From Opitutia bacterium (GTDB lineage Bacteria; Verrucomicrobiota; Verrucomicrobiia; Opitutales; Opitutaceae), in assembly GCA_016217545.1 (NCBI GenBank), contig JACRHT010000009.1, positions 1 through 64,000 on the forward strand: a stretch of DNA of 64,000 nt. The letters run 5' to 3'. The position numbers and the translations under genes are program-made. A model generated the notes under the pieces. The model did not search any database. It was given only the letters and a program-made list of their open reading frames with translations, and was not told the DNA's origin. This document shows, piece after piece, positions 1-9,371 of the stretch (within the stretch, counting starts at the first letter, position 1; each line of letters begins with the position of its first letter).

Positions 1-1658
1 CGCAGGAGCGAGAAGGCGGTCATGTCGTAGGGATTCTCCGCGGACTTGTCTTCGATGAAGTCGCCGAAGCTCGTGTCGTCGCCGTCGCCGACGGGCGACT
101 GGAGCGAGATGGGCTGTTGCGCCATCTTCATGATCTGCTGCACGCGCTCGACGGGCAGGTTCATCTCCTCGGCGACTTCCTCGGGCGTCGGCTCGTGGCC
201 GAATTCCTGAAGGAGCTGCTTCTGGACCTGCATCACCTTGTTCAGCGTCTCGATCATGTGGACCGGGATGCGGATGGTGCGGGCTTGGTCGGCGATGGAG
301 CGGGTGATGGCCTGGCGGATCCACCACGTGGCGTAGGTGGAGAACTTGTAGCCGCGGCGGTATTCGAATTTCTCGACCGCCTTCATGAGGCCCATGTTGC
401 CCTCCTGAATCAGGTCGAGGAAGGAGAGGCCGCGGTTCGTGTATTTCTTCGCGATGGAGATCACGAGGCGAAGGTTGGCCTCCACCATCTCGGTCTTGGC
501 TTGGTGCGCTTCGCGGATGTGCTTGCGACCGGTCTTGAGCGTTTCCATCAGCGCCGTGGGCGTGATTCGGAGTTCCTGCTCGAGTTCGCGGAGGCGGGCG
601 TTGACGGCCTTCACGTCGATCGAGGCGTCCTTCTTCGACTTCGGGTGTTTGGCGCGCGCGAGGTCGTTGTTGGACTTCTCGATCTCCTCGATCTTCGGCG
701 CGAACTCGATGAGGAAGTCCTCGAAGACCTTCAGCTTGAAGTAGAATTTGACGTAGTTCTGCTTGAGCACGTTGTCGCGCTTCTTGAAGCGGATCATCGC
801 GTTCTTGCGGGCCTTCTCGTCGCGGGATTTCTGGGCGTCGGCCCAGGCTTCGGTGGCGGCGGCGTCGTTCTCGCGCGTGGACTGGACGAGTTTTTCGAGG
901 CCCTTGAAGTAGGCGTCGCGGCTCTCGATCTTCTTGTCGATGACGAGGCGGTCGAAGCGCTCGGCGCGCTGGAGGAGTTTCTCACCGAGATCGGCGAGGT
1001 ATTTGCCGACGGGGCCGATGGCGAAGAGCGCGGCTTGCGCGTTCATCTCCGCGGTCTCGATGCGCTTGGAAATCTCGACTTCCTGCTCGCGCGTCAGCAG
1101 CGGGACCTGGCCCATCTGCTTGAGATACATGCGGACCGGGTCGTCGAGGATGTCGTTGTTCGACGTGCGGGACTCTTCCTCTTCGGCCTCTTCCTGGCGC
1201 GCCTTGTAGCCTTCGACTTCCTGCGGATCGAGGATGTCGATCTCGAGGTTTTGGAGGACGGAGATGACGTTCTCGATGTCCTCGGGATTGTCGACGGACT
1301 CGGGCAGCGCCTCGTTGATGTCGGCGTAGGTGAGGTAGCCCTGCTCCTTCGAGAGTCGGATCAGGTAGCGGATCTTGTCGTTGAGATCGCCGGAGAGATT
1401 TTCGAGCGCCTTCTCCTTGAACTCCTTCGCGGCGTCGGCGACTTCGGCGAGTTGCGCGCTGGCCGGCTTTGCGGGCTCGGCGTGCGGCTTCTCGGCGTGT
1501 TTTTCCGCGTGCTTCTCCGCCGGATGCTTTTCCGGCGCGGCCTTCGCGGGAGCGTGCGCGTGCTTGGGCTCGTGGCCGTGTGCGGTCGGCTTGGCGGACG
1601 CTTCTTTGGCTTTGGTGGAAGGCTTGGCGGCGGGTTCGTGCTTGGTTTTGCGCGACAT
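1..1658 (-). CDS. rpoD: RNA polymerase primary sigma factor RpoD (3' end outside window)
   Basis: Housekeeping sigma factor that directs RNA polymerase to promoters. 552 codons are visible from the ATG at 1658; the gene runs off the left edge. A Lys/His/Ala/Pro-rich stretch (about residues 1-55, with EKHA-type repeats) precedes a sigma-1.1-like region. Region 1.2 follows ([12 protein letters not shown], about residue 172), then a long variable insert. Region 2 carries [31 protein letters not shown] and [12 protein letters not shown] (about residues 395-450), then region 3 begins. Region 4, which reads the -35 box, is not in the window. The start lies 65 bp beyond the dnaG stop on the same strand, so dnaG and rpoD are probably co-transcribed. 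Confidence 0.97.
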   Translation of the reverse strand, partial: MSRKTKHEPAAKPSTKAKEASAKPTAHGHEPKHAHAPAKAAPEKHPAEKHAEKHAEKPHAEPAKPASAQLAEVADAAKEFKEKALENLSGDLNDKIRYLIRLSKEQGYLTYADINEALPESVDNPEDIENVISVLQNLEIDILDPQEVEGYKARQEEAEEEESRTSNNDILDDPVRMYLKQMGQVPLLTREQEVEISKRIETAEMNAQAALFAIGPVGKYLADLGEKLLQRAERFDRLVIDKKIESRDAYFKGLEKLVQSTRENDAAATEAWADAQKSRDEKARKNAMIRFKKRDNVLKQNYVKFYFKLKVFEDFLIEFAPKIEEIEKSNNDLARAKHPKSKKDASIDVKAVNARLRELEQELRITPTALMETLKTGRKHIREAHQAKTEMVEANLRLVISIAKKYTNRGLSFLDLIQEGNMGLMKAVEKFEYRRGYKFSTYATWWIRQAITRSIADQARTIRIPVHMIETLNKVMQVQKQLLQEFGHEPTPEEVAEEMNLPVERVQQIMKMAQQPISLQSPVGDGDDTSFGDFIEDKSAENPYDMTAFSLL

Positions 1659-1723
1659 GGGCGAAAGGAAAGGGCTTGGTCTAAACGACGTGACAGTGAA
1701 GCAGTTGGGCGCGGGGGACAGCG

Positions 1724-3616
1724 TCAGGAAGCGAGAATGAGCTTCGGCGGATTTTGGAGCTGTCGAATGATATCAGCGCGTTGCTTCAAGAGTGAAAATA
1801 AGTGCGCGTCACCATTTGTGCCCTGAGAGGCTATTTCAAGTTCTATTTGCCTCAGCCGCGGCTCGAGGAAACGCCGGTGGAGCGCGCGCAGGCCTTCGTT
1901 GGCGAATTTCACGAGGTCCTCGTCACCCGGGCCCTCGAACATCAGCGTGGCGGCAAGTGACTTTTCCTCCTCTGTTTCAAGGAGTTGGTCGAGCGCTTCG
2001 CGTCCGGCCCAGCCGTTGTGCTGGGCTTCGGCGAGGACGCGATCGAGCAGACGGCCAGCGAGGGTCTCGGTGTCGATCCAATCGTGCGGCAACTGCTGCG
2101 AGAGGCCGAGCAGGAGCGGCTCGTGGTGCAGGCAAAGGTAGAGCAAGTGCTCCTCGGTGGGCTTGGAGTCGGAGATGGGCGAGGTGTTTGCGGGCGCGTC
2201 GGAGGCGCCGTTGCCATCGCGGTTTTGCGCGGCGGGCGCGGCGTAGCGGGCTTGGCTGGCTTGGCGGGCGACGAACGCACGCAAGTCGCGCTCGAGCGCC
2301 GCCGTCGGCAGGCGCAGGAGTTGCGCGACTTCGGAGACGAAGCCCGCGCGGGCGACCTCGCTCTCGGCCTGCGCGATGATCGCGAAAAGTTCCTGCGCGA
2401 CGCGCGCCTTTTGCTCGGCGCCGGCCGCGCCGACGTTTGGCAACAAAGAGCGCACGGCGAACTCCATGGCACCGAGCGAATTTTTCCGCACCTCGTCGTA
2501 GGCGGCGAGGCCGCGCTCGAGAAACAGCAGATCGGGGTCGAGCTTCGACGCGCCGGCGAGCATGAGGAAGCGCGCCTCGAGTCCGGCCTTCAATGCGAGC
2601 GGCAGGAAGCGCAGCGCGGCCTTCTGTCCCGCGGCGTCGCTGTCGAAGAAACACTCCACCTGAGAGTGGTAGCGACGCATCAGCAGCAGCTGGCCGTCGG
2701 TGATCGACGTGCCTTGCGGTGCGACGGCGGTCTTCAAACCGACGCTCCAGCAGCGCAGCGCGTCGAGCTGGCCCTCGACCATCACGAACGGATGTCCGTC
2801 GCCGACGGCGGTGCGCGCGCGGTCGAGGTTGAAGAGCAAATTGCTCTTCGTGAAGATCGGCGTCTCGGGCGAGTTGACGTATTTCGCCTCGTGCGAGGCG
2901 TCGTCCTTCGGCGTGAGTTCGAGCTGGCGTGCGGTGAACGCGACGACGCGACCTTGATGATCGCGGATCGGAATCATCAAGCGCCCGCGGAAACGCGGCC
3001 GCATCGTCGCCGACGTCACGGGCATGCCGTCGCGCACGAAGAAGAGGCCGCATTGCCGCAGCGACTCGTCGGAGAAACGGCGCTTGATCAACGCCTCCGC
3101 CAGCCCGCGATCCTCGACTGGCGCGAAGCCGATCTTGAACTCGTCGGCGAGCTCGGGCGCGAATTTCCGGCTCTTCGTCCAGTAGTCGCGAGTCCAGGCG
3201 CCGTGCGCGTTCTGCGCGAGAAAGGCCTGGTGGTAGAAATCCGCCGCGACGTCGTGCAGGTCGAAGATTTCCTGGCGCAGCGAGCGCTCCTCGCGCGTCG
3301 GGCCGCCGCTGCCGGCCTCGTATTCGAGTTCGACGCCGAAGCGTTTCGCGAGCGTCTCGGCAGCCTCGGTGAATTGCAGGCCCTCGGTCTCCATGACGAA
3401 CGAGAGGATGTCGCCCGCCTTGCCGCAGCCGAAGCACTTGTAGAAGCCCTTGTCGGTCGTGACGTGGAACGACGGCGTCTTTTCCGAGTGGAACGGGCAA
3501 AGTCCCTTGAAGCGATTCCCGCCCGCCTTCCGCAACGCCACCGTGCGCGCCACGACGTCGTGGATGTTCACGCGGAGCTTCAGGTCGCGCAGGCTGCTGG
3601 CTTTGATGACGGGCAC
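1724..3616 (-). CDS. dnaG: DNA primase DnaG
   Basis: Synthesises RNA primers for DNA replication at the fork together with the replicative helicase. 630 aa, near the usual 580-650. Start is a GTG at 3616. The N-terminal CHC2 zinc finger has C40, H43, C61 and C64 as ligands. The TOPRIM catalytic core has EGQLD (E281, D284) and FFDSDAAG (D325, D327); usual primases have EGYMD and FDGDxAG, so the two loops differ slightly but keep the acidic residues. The C-terminal 180 residues are the helicase-interacting part. Directly upstream of rpoD in the same orientation. Divergent from the gene at 3847, with a 230 bp gap that must hold both promoters; no clear -35/-10 pair was found there. Confidence 0.96.
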   Translation of the reverse strand: MPVIKASSLRDLKLRVNIHDVVARTVALRKAGGNRFKGLCPFHSEKTPSFHVTTDKGFYKCFGCGKAGDILSFVMETEGLQFTEAAETLAKRFGVELEYEAGSGGPTREERSLRQEIFDLHDVAADFYHQAFLAQNAHGAWTRDYWTKSRKFAPELADEFKIGFAPVEDRGLAEALIKRRFSDESLRQCGLFFVRDGMPVTSATMRPRFRGRLMIPIRDHQGRVVAFTARQLELTPKDDASHEAKYVNSPETPIFTKSNLLFNLDRARTAVGDGHPFVMVEGQLDALRCWSVGLKTAVAPQGTSITDGQLLLMRRYHSQVECFFDSDAAGQKAALRFLPLALKAGLEARFLMLAGASKLDPDLLFLERGLAAYDEVRKNSLGAMEFAVRSLLPNVGAAGAEQKARVAQELFAIIAQAESEVARAGFVSEVAQLLRLPTAALERDLRAFVARQASQARYAAPAAQNRDGNGASDAPANTSPISDSKPTEEHLLYLCLHHEPLLLGLSQQLPHDWIDTETLAGRLLDRVLAEAQHNGWAGREALDQLLETEEEKSLAATLMFEGPGDEDLVKFANEGLRALHRRFLEPRLRQIELEIASQGTNGDAHLFSLLKQRADIIRQLQNPPKLILAS

Positions 3617-3846
3617 GCGGAGACAGCACTAGACCCGCACGGCGAGGCGCGCCGAGGAAATTCTGCGCCCGGGTTGACGAAGGAGAGGCGAGGGCGGTCC
3701 CGCGATTCGCCACATTCGTCCCGCCGGAGACTCGGGTGCCACGCGCGGATTGCGACAGAGATTAAACTTTTCCGCGCCGGGGCGGTCTGTCAACGTGCGC
3801 CGCCCTTGCAACGGGGCGGTGCCACCCACCGTCTCACACTTACTTC

Positions 3847-4947
3847 ATGACCTTGCTCTCCGCTCGCGGCCTCCGGCTGCTCTCGCTCTCCCTCGCTCTC
3901 GTCGGCGTCCTCGCGCGCGCCCAAAAATCCGAGCCCGCGGCCGCGCCGACCTCTGCTCCCGCGCCGGTCAAGCCCGCCGGCGCGCCGGAGGTGCCGGTGT
4001 GGGAAGCGAAGTTGCCGGACTTCAGTGAGGCCGCCTACCGCTACGCGGTCGAACAGGTGCTGCAGAAGGTCGAACAGACGAACGGGCATCCGATTCGCCC
4101 GGGCAAGAAGAACAAGGTCGGCCTGAAGATCTACGCTGACTCCGGTCCGGGCCTCGCGACGCCTTTCCCGCTCGTGCGCGCCGTGATCGAGTCGCTCGAG
4201 AAGCGCGGCTACCAGCGCGAAAACATCTTCCTCGTCGGCCTCAACCCGCTGCGCCTGCGCCTGACCGGTTTCCTGCCGTCGTTCGCGACCGGCGTGTCGC
4301 CGTTCCCGGGCCATCAGGTATTCGTGCTCGAGTCCGGCAAGTTCTACGATCCGGCTTGGTTCTACGACAGCCCGCTTCCGGCGCGCTTCGATCCGGTGAC
4401 GAACGAGCGCGCGGTGGAGCAGGCCGCGGGCGGCAAGAACTCGTCGACGCTGGAGGAGGATCGCAAGAGCTTCCTCGCCACGCCGCTGTTCCTCGATGCG
4501 GATTTCTGGATCAACCTGCCGGTCTACACCGACCATCCCGTGCTCGGCGTGAACGGCGCGCTGGTGAACGCCACGCTGTGGAACGCCTCGAATACGTTCC
4601 GCTTCTTCAAGAGCCCCGCGACCGCGCCCGCGGCCGTGGCCGAGATGGCGGCGATCCCCGAGTTGCGCGAGGGCTGGGCGCTCACGCTCGTGAGCCTGCA
4701 GCTCTACCAGTTCATCGGCGGCCCGTATTTCAACTCCCTATACACGCTCTCGGAGCCGAAGCTCTGGGCCAGCGCCGACCCGGTGCTGCTCGACTCGCTC
4801 ATGCTCGACAAGATGAACGCCGCGCGCAAACGCACAGGCTTCCCGCCGATCGACGAGGATCAGACGCGCATGCTCGACTTCGCCGTCCAGTTGGGTGTCG
4901 GCCATCGCAAGATCGACGGCGAAATCATCCGCCCGCTCGTCCAATAA
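3847..4947 (+). CDS. secreted DUF362-like protein
   Basis: Function unknown. 366 aa with an apparent signal peptide (hydrophobic residues 8-24, then a Pro/Ala-rich linker to about residue 50). The mature part resembles the DUF362 fold in outline: a TPFPLVRAVIESLEKRG helix, a DADFWINLPVYTDHP segment followed by GVNGALVNAT, and a late LWASADPVLLDSLML motif. No 4Fe-4S cysteine cluster is visible, unlike many DUF362 proteins. It stands alone on the plus strand between dnaG and a small minus-strand gene. The family assignment rests on motif order only and could be wrong. Confidence 0.6.
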   Translation: MTLLSARGLRLLSLSLALVGVLARAQKSEPAAAPTSAPAPVKPAGAPEVPVWEAKLPDFSEAAYRYAVEQVLQKVEQTNGHPIRPGKKNKVGLKIYADSGPGLATPFPLVRAVIESLEKRGYQRENIFLVGLNPLRLRLTGFLPSFATGVSPFPGHQVFVLESGKFYDPAWFYDSPLPARFDPVTNERAVEQAAGGKNSSTLEEDRKSFLATPLFLDADFWINLPVYTDHPVLGVNGALVNATLWNASNTFRFFKSPATAPAAVAEMAAIPELREGWALTLVSLQLYQFIGGPYFNSLYTLSEPKLWASADPVLLDSLMLDKMNAARKRTGFPPIDEDQTRMLDFAVQLGVGHRKIDGEIIRPLVQ

Positions 4948-4963
4948 GCCGCGGCGGGCGCCG

Positions 4964-5419
4964 CTACTTCGTGGTGATTTCCGCGGGCACTTCGCGGACG
5001 AGCAACTTGTAGTCGACCGCGGGGTCCGGCGTTACCATCGGCATTCGCGGTGGCACGAAAACTCCTTTTGCGATCGGCATGGGGGCGAGGCGCAGGACGT
5101 CCTTTTTCGGCGCGATGTGCATCGCGGGAAACTCGCCATCGCCCTGGGGCGTGATCGGTTTCGGATCGGGCAGAATCCACGGACGCGGGCTGGGGCGCCG
5201 CGGCGCCCGCGACGACGGTGCTTCGATCGTGATCGGCCCGAGTTCCGCGGCGCCGGACGAGAGGTCCGGCCGGAGCCGCCCATTCGGCAGGCGGAGGCGC
5301 AGATCGGGCGCCAAGATCGGATCGAGGACCTGATGTTCCTTGGTCGGATCGGGTGTGTAGCGCGCTTCCGCGGAGGCGCAGGTCGCGAGCAAGGCGACGG
5401 CGGTCAGGGCGATTTTCAT
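4964..5419 (-). CDS. small secreted proline-rich protein, unknown function
   Basis: 151 aa, not recognised. The first 18-19 residues form a clear signal peptide ending near CASAEA. The mature protein is rich in Pro, Arg and Leu, with no Cys after the signal and no catalytic motif that I can see. It converges with the DUF362-like gene, only 16 bp separating the two stop codons. Normal GC-rich codon use supports a real gene. Confidence 0.55.
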   Translation of the reverse strand: MKIALTAVALLATCASAEARYTPDPTKEHQVLDPILAPDLRLRLPNGRLRPDLSSGAAELGPITIEAPSSRAPRRPSPRPWILPDPKPITPQGDGEFPAMHIAPKKDVLRLAPMPIAKGVFVPPRMPMVTPDPAVDYKLLVREVPAEITTK

Positions 5420-5582
5420 GGGGTGGGAGAGGAGCGGCCCGCTCCCGCAATGACAGGCGCGGCGCGCGGCGGTTCAAAACAATTAATGGCCCGCCGCAGC
5501 GCCGCTACGGTCGCGCGCGAACTGTGTCCGGCCGGGACTTTCCCCTTGAACCTGACGCGCGTCCGGCAACGCTAACGCGCCG

Positions 5583-5957
5583 ATGTCTTCCGCCGCCTAC
5601 CTGCCGATTCTCGTCCAAGTGACGCTCGCCGCCGTCATCACCGGCGGCGTCGTGGCCGCCAGCCATCTCTTCGGCCAGCGCTTCAAGAAAAACGCCATCA
5701 AGGACTCGGCCTACGAGTGCGGCATCCGCTCCGAGGGCAGCACGCACACGCGTTTCTCGGTGAAGTTCTACGTCACCGCGATGCTCTTCATCCTTTTCGA
5801 CATCGAGGTGGTGTTCCTCATTCCGTGGTCGTTCGTCTATCGCGATTTTCTCGCCAACCACATCGCGATTCTCGCGCCGATGCTGTTCTTCCTCGGCGTG
5901 CTCGTGCTCGGCCTTTTCTACGAAGTGCGCAAGGGCGCGCTTGAGTGGGAGAAGTGA
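5583..5957 (+). CDS. nuoA: NADH-quinone oxidoreductase subunit A (NuoA)
   Basis: Membrane subunit of respiratory complex I (NDH-1), at the junction of the quinone-binding and proton-pumping parts. 124 aa, typical for the family. Three transmembrane helices (about residues 7-28, 64-86, 94-115). The family signature is present: YECGIRSEG (about residues 43-51) and RFSVKFYVTAMLFILFDIEV (about 57-76), with the conserved acidic residues in the second helix. No nuoB or other complex I gene adjoins it; the next gene is the cyclase fusion, 118 bp downstream, so it is separated from any nuo operon. Confidence 0.93.
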   Translation: MSSAAYLPILVQVTLAAVITGGVVAASHLFGQRFKKNAIKDSAYECGIRSEGSTHTRFSVKFYVTAMLFILFDIEVVFLIPWSFVYRDFLANHIAILAPMLFFLGVLVLGLFYEVRKGALEWEK

Positions 5958-5968
5958 GGCAAGTCCAG

Positions 5969-6065
5969 AGTTGAGAGCTGAGTGCTGAGACTTGAGAGTC
6001 ACTCAGCCTCAATCGTTCCGCTGGTCGCCTCTCGACTCTCCACCCTCAACTCTCCGCTCTCAACT
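5969..6065. repeat. 97 bp inverted-repeat element
   Basis: Two 32-nt arms (5969-6000 and 6034-6065) pair at 26 of 32 positions around a 33-nt spacer. The 5' arm is purine-rich, the 3' arm pyrimidine-rich. It fills nearly all of the gap between nuoA and the cyclase gene and has no U-run, so it is not a standard terminator. Confidence 0.6.
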
Positions 6066-6075
6066 GTAGCAGCTC

Positions 6076-7428
6076 ATGCGGCTAGACAAATACATCACTC
6101 GCAGTCGCGTCGTCGACCTCGCCAGCGCCGACATGGAGGGTGCGCTGGAGGAGTTACTCAACCTCACGGTCGACCGCTTTCCGGATCTCGACAAGGGCGC
6201 GCTGCTGAAAGGCCTGCTGCGCCGCGAGAACACGATGACGACCTACCTCGGTCTCGGCGTCGCGCTGCCGCACGTGCGCGCGAAGATGGGCCGCCGTTAC
6301 GTCATCGCGATCGGCCGCAGTCATTATGGCATCCGCTACGACGGCGCCATCGAGAGCGAGCCGGTGCGGCTCGTGATCATGCTCATCGCCGACGAGCGCG
6401 CGCGCGATTACCTGCAGGTGCTCGCCTCGCTCGCGCGGTTGCTGAAGGAACAGGATTTCGTCGATAGCCTCGTCAACGCGCCCGACCTCGACACGGTCTA
6501 CGAGCGTCTCTTCGCCGGCTTCGGCGGCATCTCGGAAAAACGCGTCCAGACCTCGTCCAATCGCGTCAGCCACATCGTGCTCAAGGAGGCGGAGAAGATC
6601 GCCCGCAGCACCGGCTGCAAGGCGCTCATGATTTTCGGCGACACGTTCACCGGCAGCTTCGAGACGCCGAAGTGGGCGAGTTCGCTGAAGACCTACCTCG
6701 TCACGCGCAATCTCGTCGACGGCGAGGATCATCCCGCGCGCTACAACGAGACGATCCAGGTTCGCTCGTTCTCGAACCAGCGGCTCGCGCAACTGCGCAG
6801 CGCCGTGCTCGTCGGCCTGACGCGCGGCACGATCACGTTTTCGGACCGCCTGTGTTGCGTCGGCGGCATGGCCGGTTCGAACCAGTTCGACACGGTCGTC
6901 GTCGTGGACGTGGAAAAAGAGTTTCAGACGCTGCTCTCCGGCCACGCAGACCTCTTGCCGGAGGACGTGAAGCCCGAAGTGCTCGAGCGCGTGATCGGTG
7001 TGGCCATGGAGCTCGCCGTTGAGGGCCGCGAAGGCCGCCCGGTGGGTTGCCTGTTCGTTGTCGGCGACAGCGCGAAGGTCGAGAAGGCTTCGAAGCCGCT
7101 CGTGCTGAATCCGTTCTATGGCTACCGCGAGGAGGACCGGAACATCCTGAATCCGTTCATGGACGAGACGATCAAGGAGTTCTCGTCGGTCGACGGCGCG
7201 TTCATCATTCGCGGCGACGGCGTCGTCGAAACCGCCGGTTCGCTGCTCCAAGCCGCCGATTTCAACCACTCGCTGCCCAGCGGCCTCGGCTCCCGCCACG
7301 CGGCTGCCGCGGCGATCTCGGTCGCGGCGGATTGCATTTCCATCGTGGTTTCGTCGAGCACCGGCCAGGTGACGCTCTTCCGTCGCGGCGTGATGATGCC
7401 GTTGACGGAGAAGAAGGTAACCGCCTGA
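6076..7428 (+). CDS. PTS EIIA - pyruvate-kinase-C-like - diadenylate cyclase (DisA_N) fusion protein
   Basis: Predicted c-di-AMP synthase with a PTS-type sensory domain; cytoplasmic, no signal or membrane segment. 450 aa. Residues about 5-150 form an EIIA type-2 (fructose/Ntr) domain with GLGVALPHVRAK, the phospho-acceptor being His66. Residues about 160-290 (VLKEAEKIARSTGCKALMIF onward) resemble the pyruvate-kinase C-terminal-like domain seen before the cyclase in archaeal DacZ. Residues about 300-440 are the DisA_N domain: DGA at 373-375 and GLGSRHAAAAAIS at 403-415, so the canonical RHR is RHA here. A PTS phosphorylation input to c-di-AMP output is my inference. The ATG at 6076 follows the inverted repeat directly. 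Confidence 0.85.
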   Translation: MRLDKYITRSRVVDLASADMEGALEELLNLTVDRFPDLDKGALLKGLLRRENTMTTYLGLGVALPHVRAKMGRRYVIAIGRSHYGIRYDGAIESEPVRLVIMLIADERARDYLQVLASLARLLKEQDFVDSLVNAPDLDTVYERLFAGFGGISEKRVQTSSNRVSHIVLKEAEKIARSTGCKALMIFGDTFTGSFETPKWASSLKTYLVTRNLVDGEDHPARYNETIQVRSFSNQRLAQLRSAVLVGLTRGTITFSDRLCCVGGMAGSNQFDTVVVVDVEKEFQTLLSGHADLLPEDVKPEVLERVIGVAMELAVEGREGRPVGCLFVVGDSAKVEKASKPLVLNPFYGYREEDRNILNPFMDETIKEFSSVDGAFIIRGDGVVETAGSLLQAADFNHSLPSGLGSRHAAAAAISVAADCISIVVSSSTGQVTLFRRGVMMPLTEKKVTA

Positions 7429-7561
7429 GCGGGTGAGGGTAGGGTGCCGCTGACCCGGCAGTCTTGGCCTCTCCACCGAAGCACTCTGCGACGGAAGAAG
7501 TTTTCTGTTGCACGCTGCCGGGCCGGGGCTTTGCTCTCGTCCCTTCCAACCTATTTAAGTC

Positions 7562-7726
7562 ATGCAAGAAACCGTCATCCTGGAGTGCACTGAGGCCCGC
7601 AAAGAGGGCAAACCCGTCTCGCGCTACCTCACCAAGCGCAACAAGAAGACCGTGACCGAGCGCATCGAGAAGAAGAAGTATAACCCGCACCTCAAGCGCC
7701 ACACGCTCCACAAGGAGATCAAGTAA
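7562..7726 (+). CDS. rpmG: 50S ribosomal protein L33
   Basis: 54 aa, normal for bacterial L33, a small protein of the large ribosomal subunit. The sequence opens [16 protein letters not shown] and continues with [10 protein letters not shown], then ends [15 protein letters not shown], matching the family. Only one Cys (C9) is present, so this is the zinc-free type lacking the CxxC pairs. It is alone here rather than beside rpmB or secE, and is followed after 43 bp by a strong terminator. Confidence 0.93.
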   Translation: MQETVILECTEARKEGKPVSRYLTKRNKKTVTERIEKKKYNPHLKRHTLHKEIK

Positions 7727-7767
7727 GTCTTCCGCCCGCACCCGCTCATCGAGGTGCCCGCAAATTT

Positions 7768-7796
7768 CAAAGGCCGGTCTCGCGACCGGCCTTTTG
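7768..7796. terminator. bidirectional rho-independent terminator
   Basis: Stem AAGGCCGGTC / GACCGGCCTT (7770-7779 and 7784-7793) with loop TCGC, T-rich on the plus side and A-rich before it, so it can stop both rpmG and the convergent small gene at 7806. Confidence 0.85.
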
Positions 7797-7805
7797 CTTG
7801 TCTGC

Positions 7806-8075
7806 TTACTTCTTCGCCGCGACCGGGGCGGGCACGGGATTGCCCGAGCCTTGCGCGGCGAGCTGCGCGCGGCGGTTCGCGCGCCACGCGTCGCGGTGCT
7901 TGCGGATCCAATCCAGCAGCGCGCGCTCGAAACCGATGTCGTAGCCGAGCCGCTCCGACTCGAGCCACTTGTGTTTCAGGATCTCCTCCCGCTCGGCGAG
8001 GAACTCCTGGTAGAGGCTCGACTGCTTGACGAACTCCTTGCTGCCTTTGCTGGCACTGATCGGGGTGGGCGTCAT
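7806..8075 (-). CDS. small conserved protein of unknown function
   Basis: 89 aa from the ATG at 8075; a TTG 27 nt further upstream is a less likely start. Charged and probably helical: EFLAEREEILKHKWLESE then GYDIGFERALLDWIRKHRDA, a pattern I associate with short cytoplasmic proteins of unknown role in environmental bacteria. The last 15 residues are Ala/Pro/Lys rich. No membrane segment or cysteine motif. It shares a bidirectional terminator with rpmG. Confidence 0.6.
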   Translation of the reverse strand: MTPTPISASKGSKEFVKQSSLYQEFLAEREEILKHKWLESERLGYDIGFERALLDWIRKHRDAWRANRRAQLAAQGSGNPVPAPVAAKK

Positions 8076-8191
8076 GGCAGTCGCGCAGGTCACCGGCGGC
8101 AAATCGGCTGCAGGGCGCAGCGAACGACTGGTTGCGAGAGGACCTTCATTGGCGGGTAACGTAGATTTCGGGGCCAGCGCGTGTCAACCGG

Positions 8192-9253
8192 CTAGACCTT
8201 CAATTTCGCGAGCATTGTTTCCGCGATCGAGCGGAAGACGCGGGCCGGTTTACTGTCCGGCTGATTAACCACCACCGGCAGGCCGCAGTCGCCACCGGCG
8301 CGGATCTCGGGATAGAGCGGGACTTGGCCCAGGAGCACTGTTCCGAGCGATTCAGCCGTCTCCGCTCCGCCGCCTTCGCCGAACAACGCCTGACGCTGAC
8401 CGTTCGCGTCTTCGAACCAGCTCATGTTTTCCGCCACGCCGAGCAGCGGGACGTTCACCTTCTGAAACATCAGGCCGCCCTTGCGCGCCACGTTCGTCGC
8501 CGCCGTTTGCGGCGTCGTGACGAGCACCGCGCCGTCCAGCGGCAGCGTCTGCACGAGCGAGAGTTGCGCGTCGCCCGTGCCGGGCGGCAGGTCGACGAGC
8601 AGCACGTCGAGCTCGCCCCATTTCACGTTTTGCACGAATTGCTGGATGGTCTTCATCACCATCGGCCCGCGCCAGACGACCGGCGTGTTGTCGTCCACGA
8701 GGAAACCCATCGACATCACCTTCACGCCGTGGCGCTCGAGTGGCACCAGCGACTCGCCGTCGATCTCCGGCCGGCCCTCGATGCCCATCATCAGCGGCAC
8801 GCTCGGGCCGTAGATGTCGCAATCCATCAAGCCCACGCGGCCTTCGCGTCCGCGCTCCGTCAAAACTTGCGCGAGCGCGCACGCGAGGTTCACCGCGAAC
8901 GTCGACTTGCCCACGCCGCCCTTGCCCGAGGCGATCGCCACCGAGCGCTTGATGCCAGTCGGCGCCGCGCCGCCGCCAAGGTTGGCCTGGCCGGGCTTCG
9001 GCGGCGCCTTCGCGGCGGAGACCGCGAGCTCGACGATCACGTCCGTCACGCCCGGCTGCGCCTTGAGGCACTTTTCGATCTCCTGCTTCAGCATCGTCGG
9101 CACCTTCGGGTCCGAGGTCGTGATCGCGACCGAGACCTTGGCCGTGCCGGCGTCGAACGCCGCCCCGCGCACCAGTCCGAACGACACGATGTCGCGGCTG
9201 AAGCCGGGATATTTCACTTGCTTGAGCGCTTCCTTGATCGAGTCGGAGTTCAC
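8192..9253 (-). CDS. apbC: Mrp/ApbC-family iron-sulfur cluster carrier ATPase
   Basis: Cytoplasmic P-loop ATPase that carries and delivers 4Fe-4S clusters. 353 aa from a GTG at 9253, the most upstream start that keeps the MIP18-like N-terminal domain intact (DSIKEALKQVKYPGFSRDIV) without overlapping tolB. The deviant Walker A is GKGGVGKST (about residues 121-129), preceded by KRSVAIAS; later come DCDIYGPSVPLMMG, VDLPPGTGDAQLS and an ENMSWF region in which the usual CxxC metal-binding pair is absent (family members often have MSxFxCPxC). The open frame continues upstream through tolB, but that part is not protein-like. Divergent from tolB. Confidence 0.93.
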   Translation of the reverse strand: MNSDSIKEALKQVKYPGFSRDIVSFGLVRGAAFDAGTAKVSVAITTSDPKVPTMLKQEIEKCLKAQPGVTDVIVELAVSAAKAPPKPGQANLGGGAAPTGIKRSVAIASGKGGVGKSTFAVNLACALAQVLTERGREGRVGLMDCDIYGPSVPLMMGIEGRPEIDGESLVPLERHGVKVMSMGFLVDDNTPVVWRGPMVMKTIQQFVQNVKWGELDVLLVDLPPGTGDAQLSLVQTLPLDGAVLVTTPQTAATNVARKGGLMFQKVNVPLLGVAENMSWFEDANGQRQALFGEGGGAETAESLGTVLLGQVPLYPEIRAGGDCGLPVVVNQPDSKPARVFRSIAETMLAKLKV

Positions 9254-9371
9254 GGGAAATGGTGACGATGAAATGGCTTGGAAAACAGAGGGAGTTGAAG
9301 TTGTTCCTAAAGGGTCGGGAGTAAAATCAAAACCCGTCCGCTCGCTCACCATTAAAGCCTGTCCCCTTCTC

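Noticed and set aside
117-1826. 570-codon plus-strand frame at the left edge
   Set aside because: Antisense to rpoD.
7429-7561. Structured RNA or tRNA before rpmG
   Set aside because: No cloverleaf or known leader motif could be drawn.
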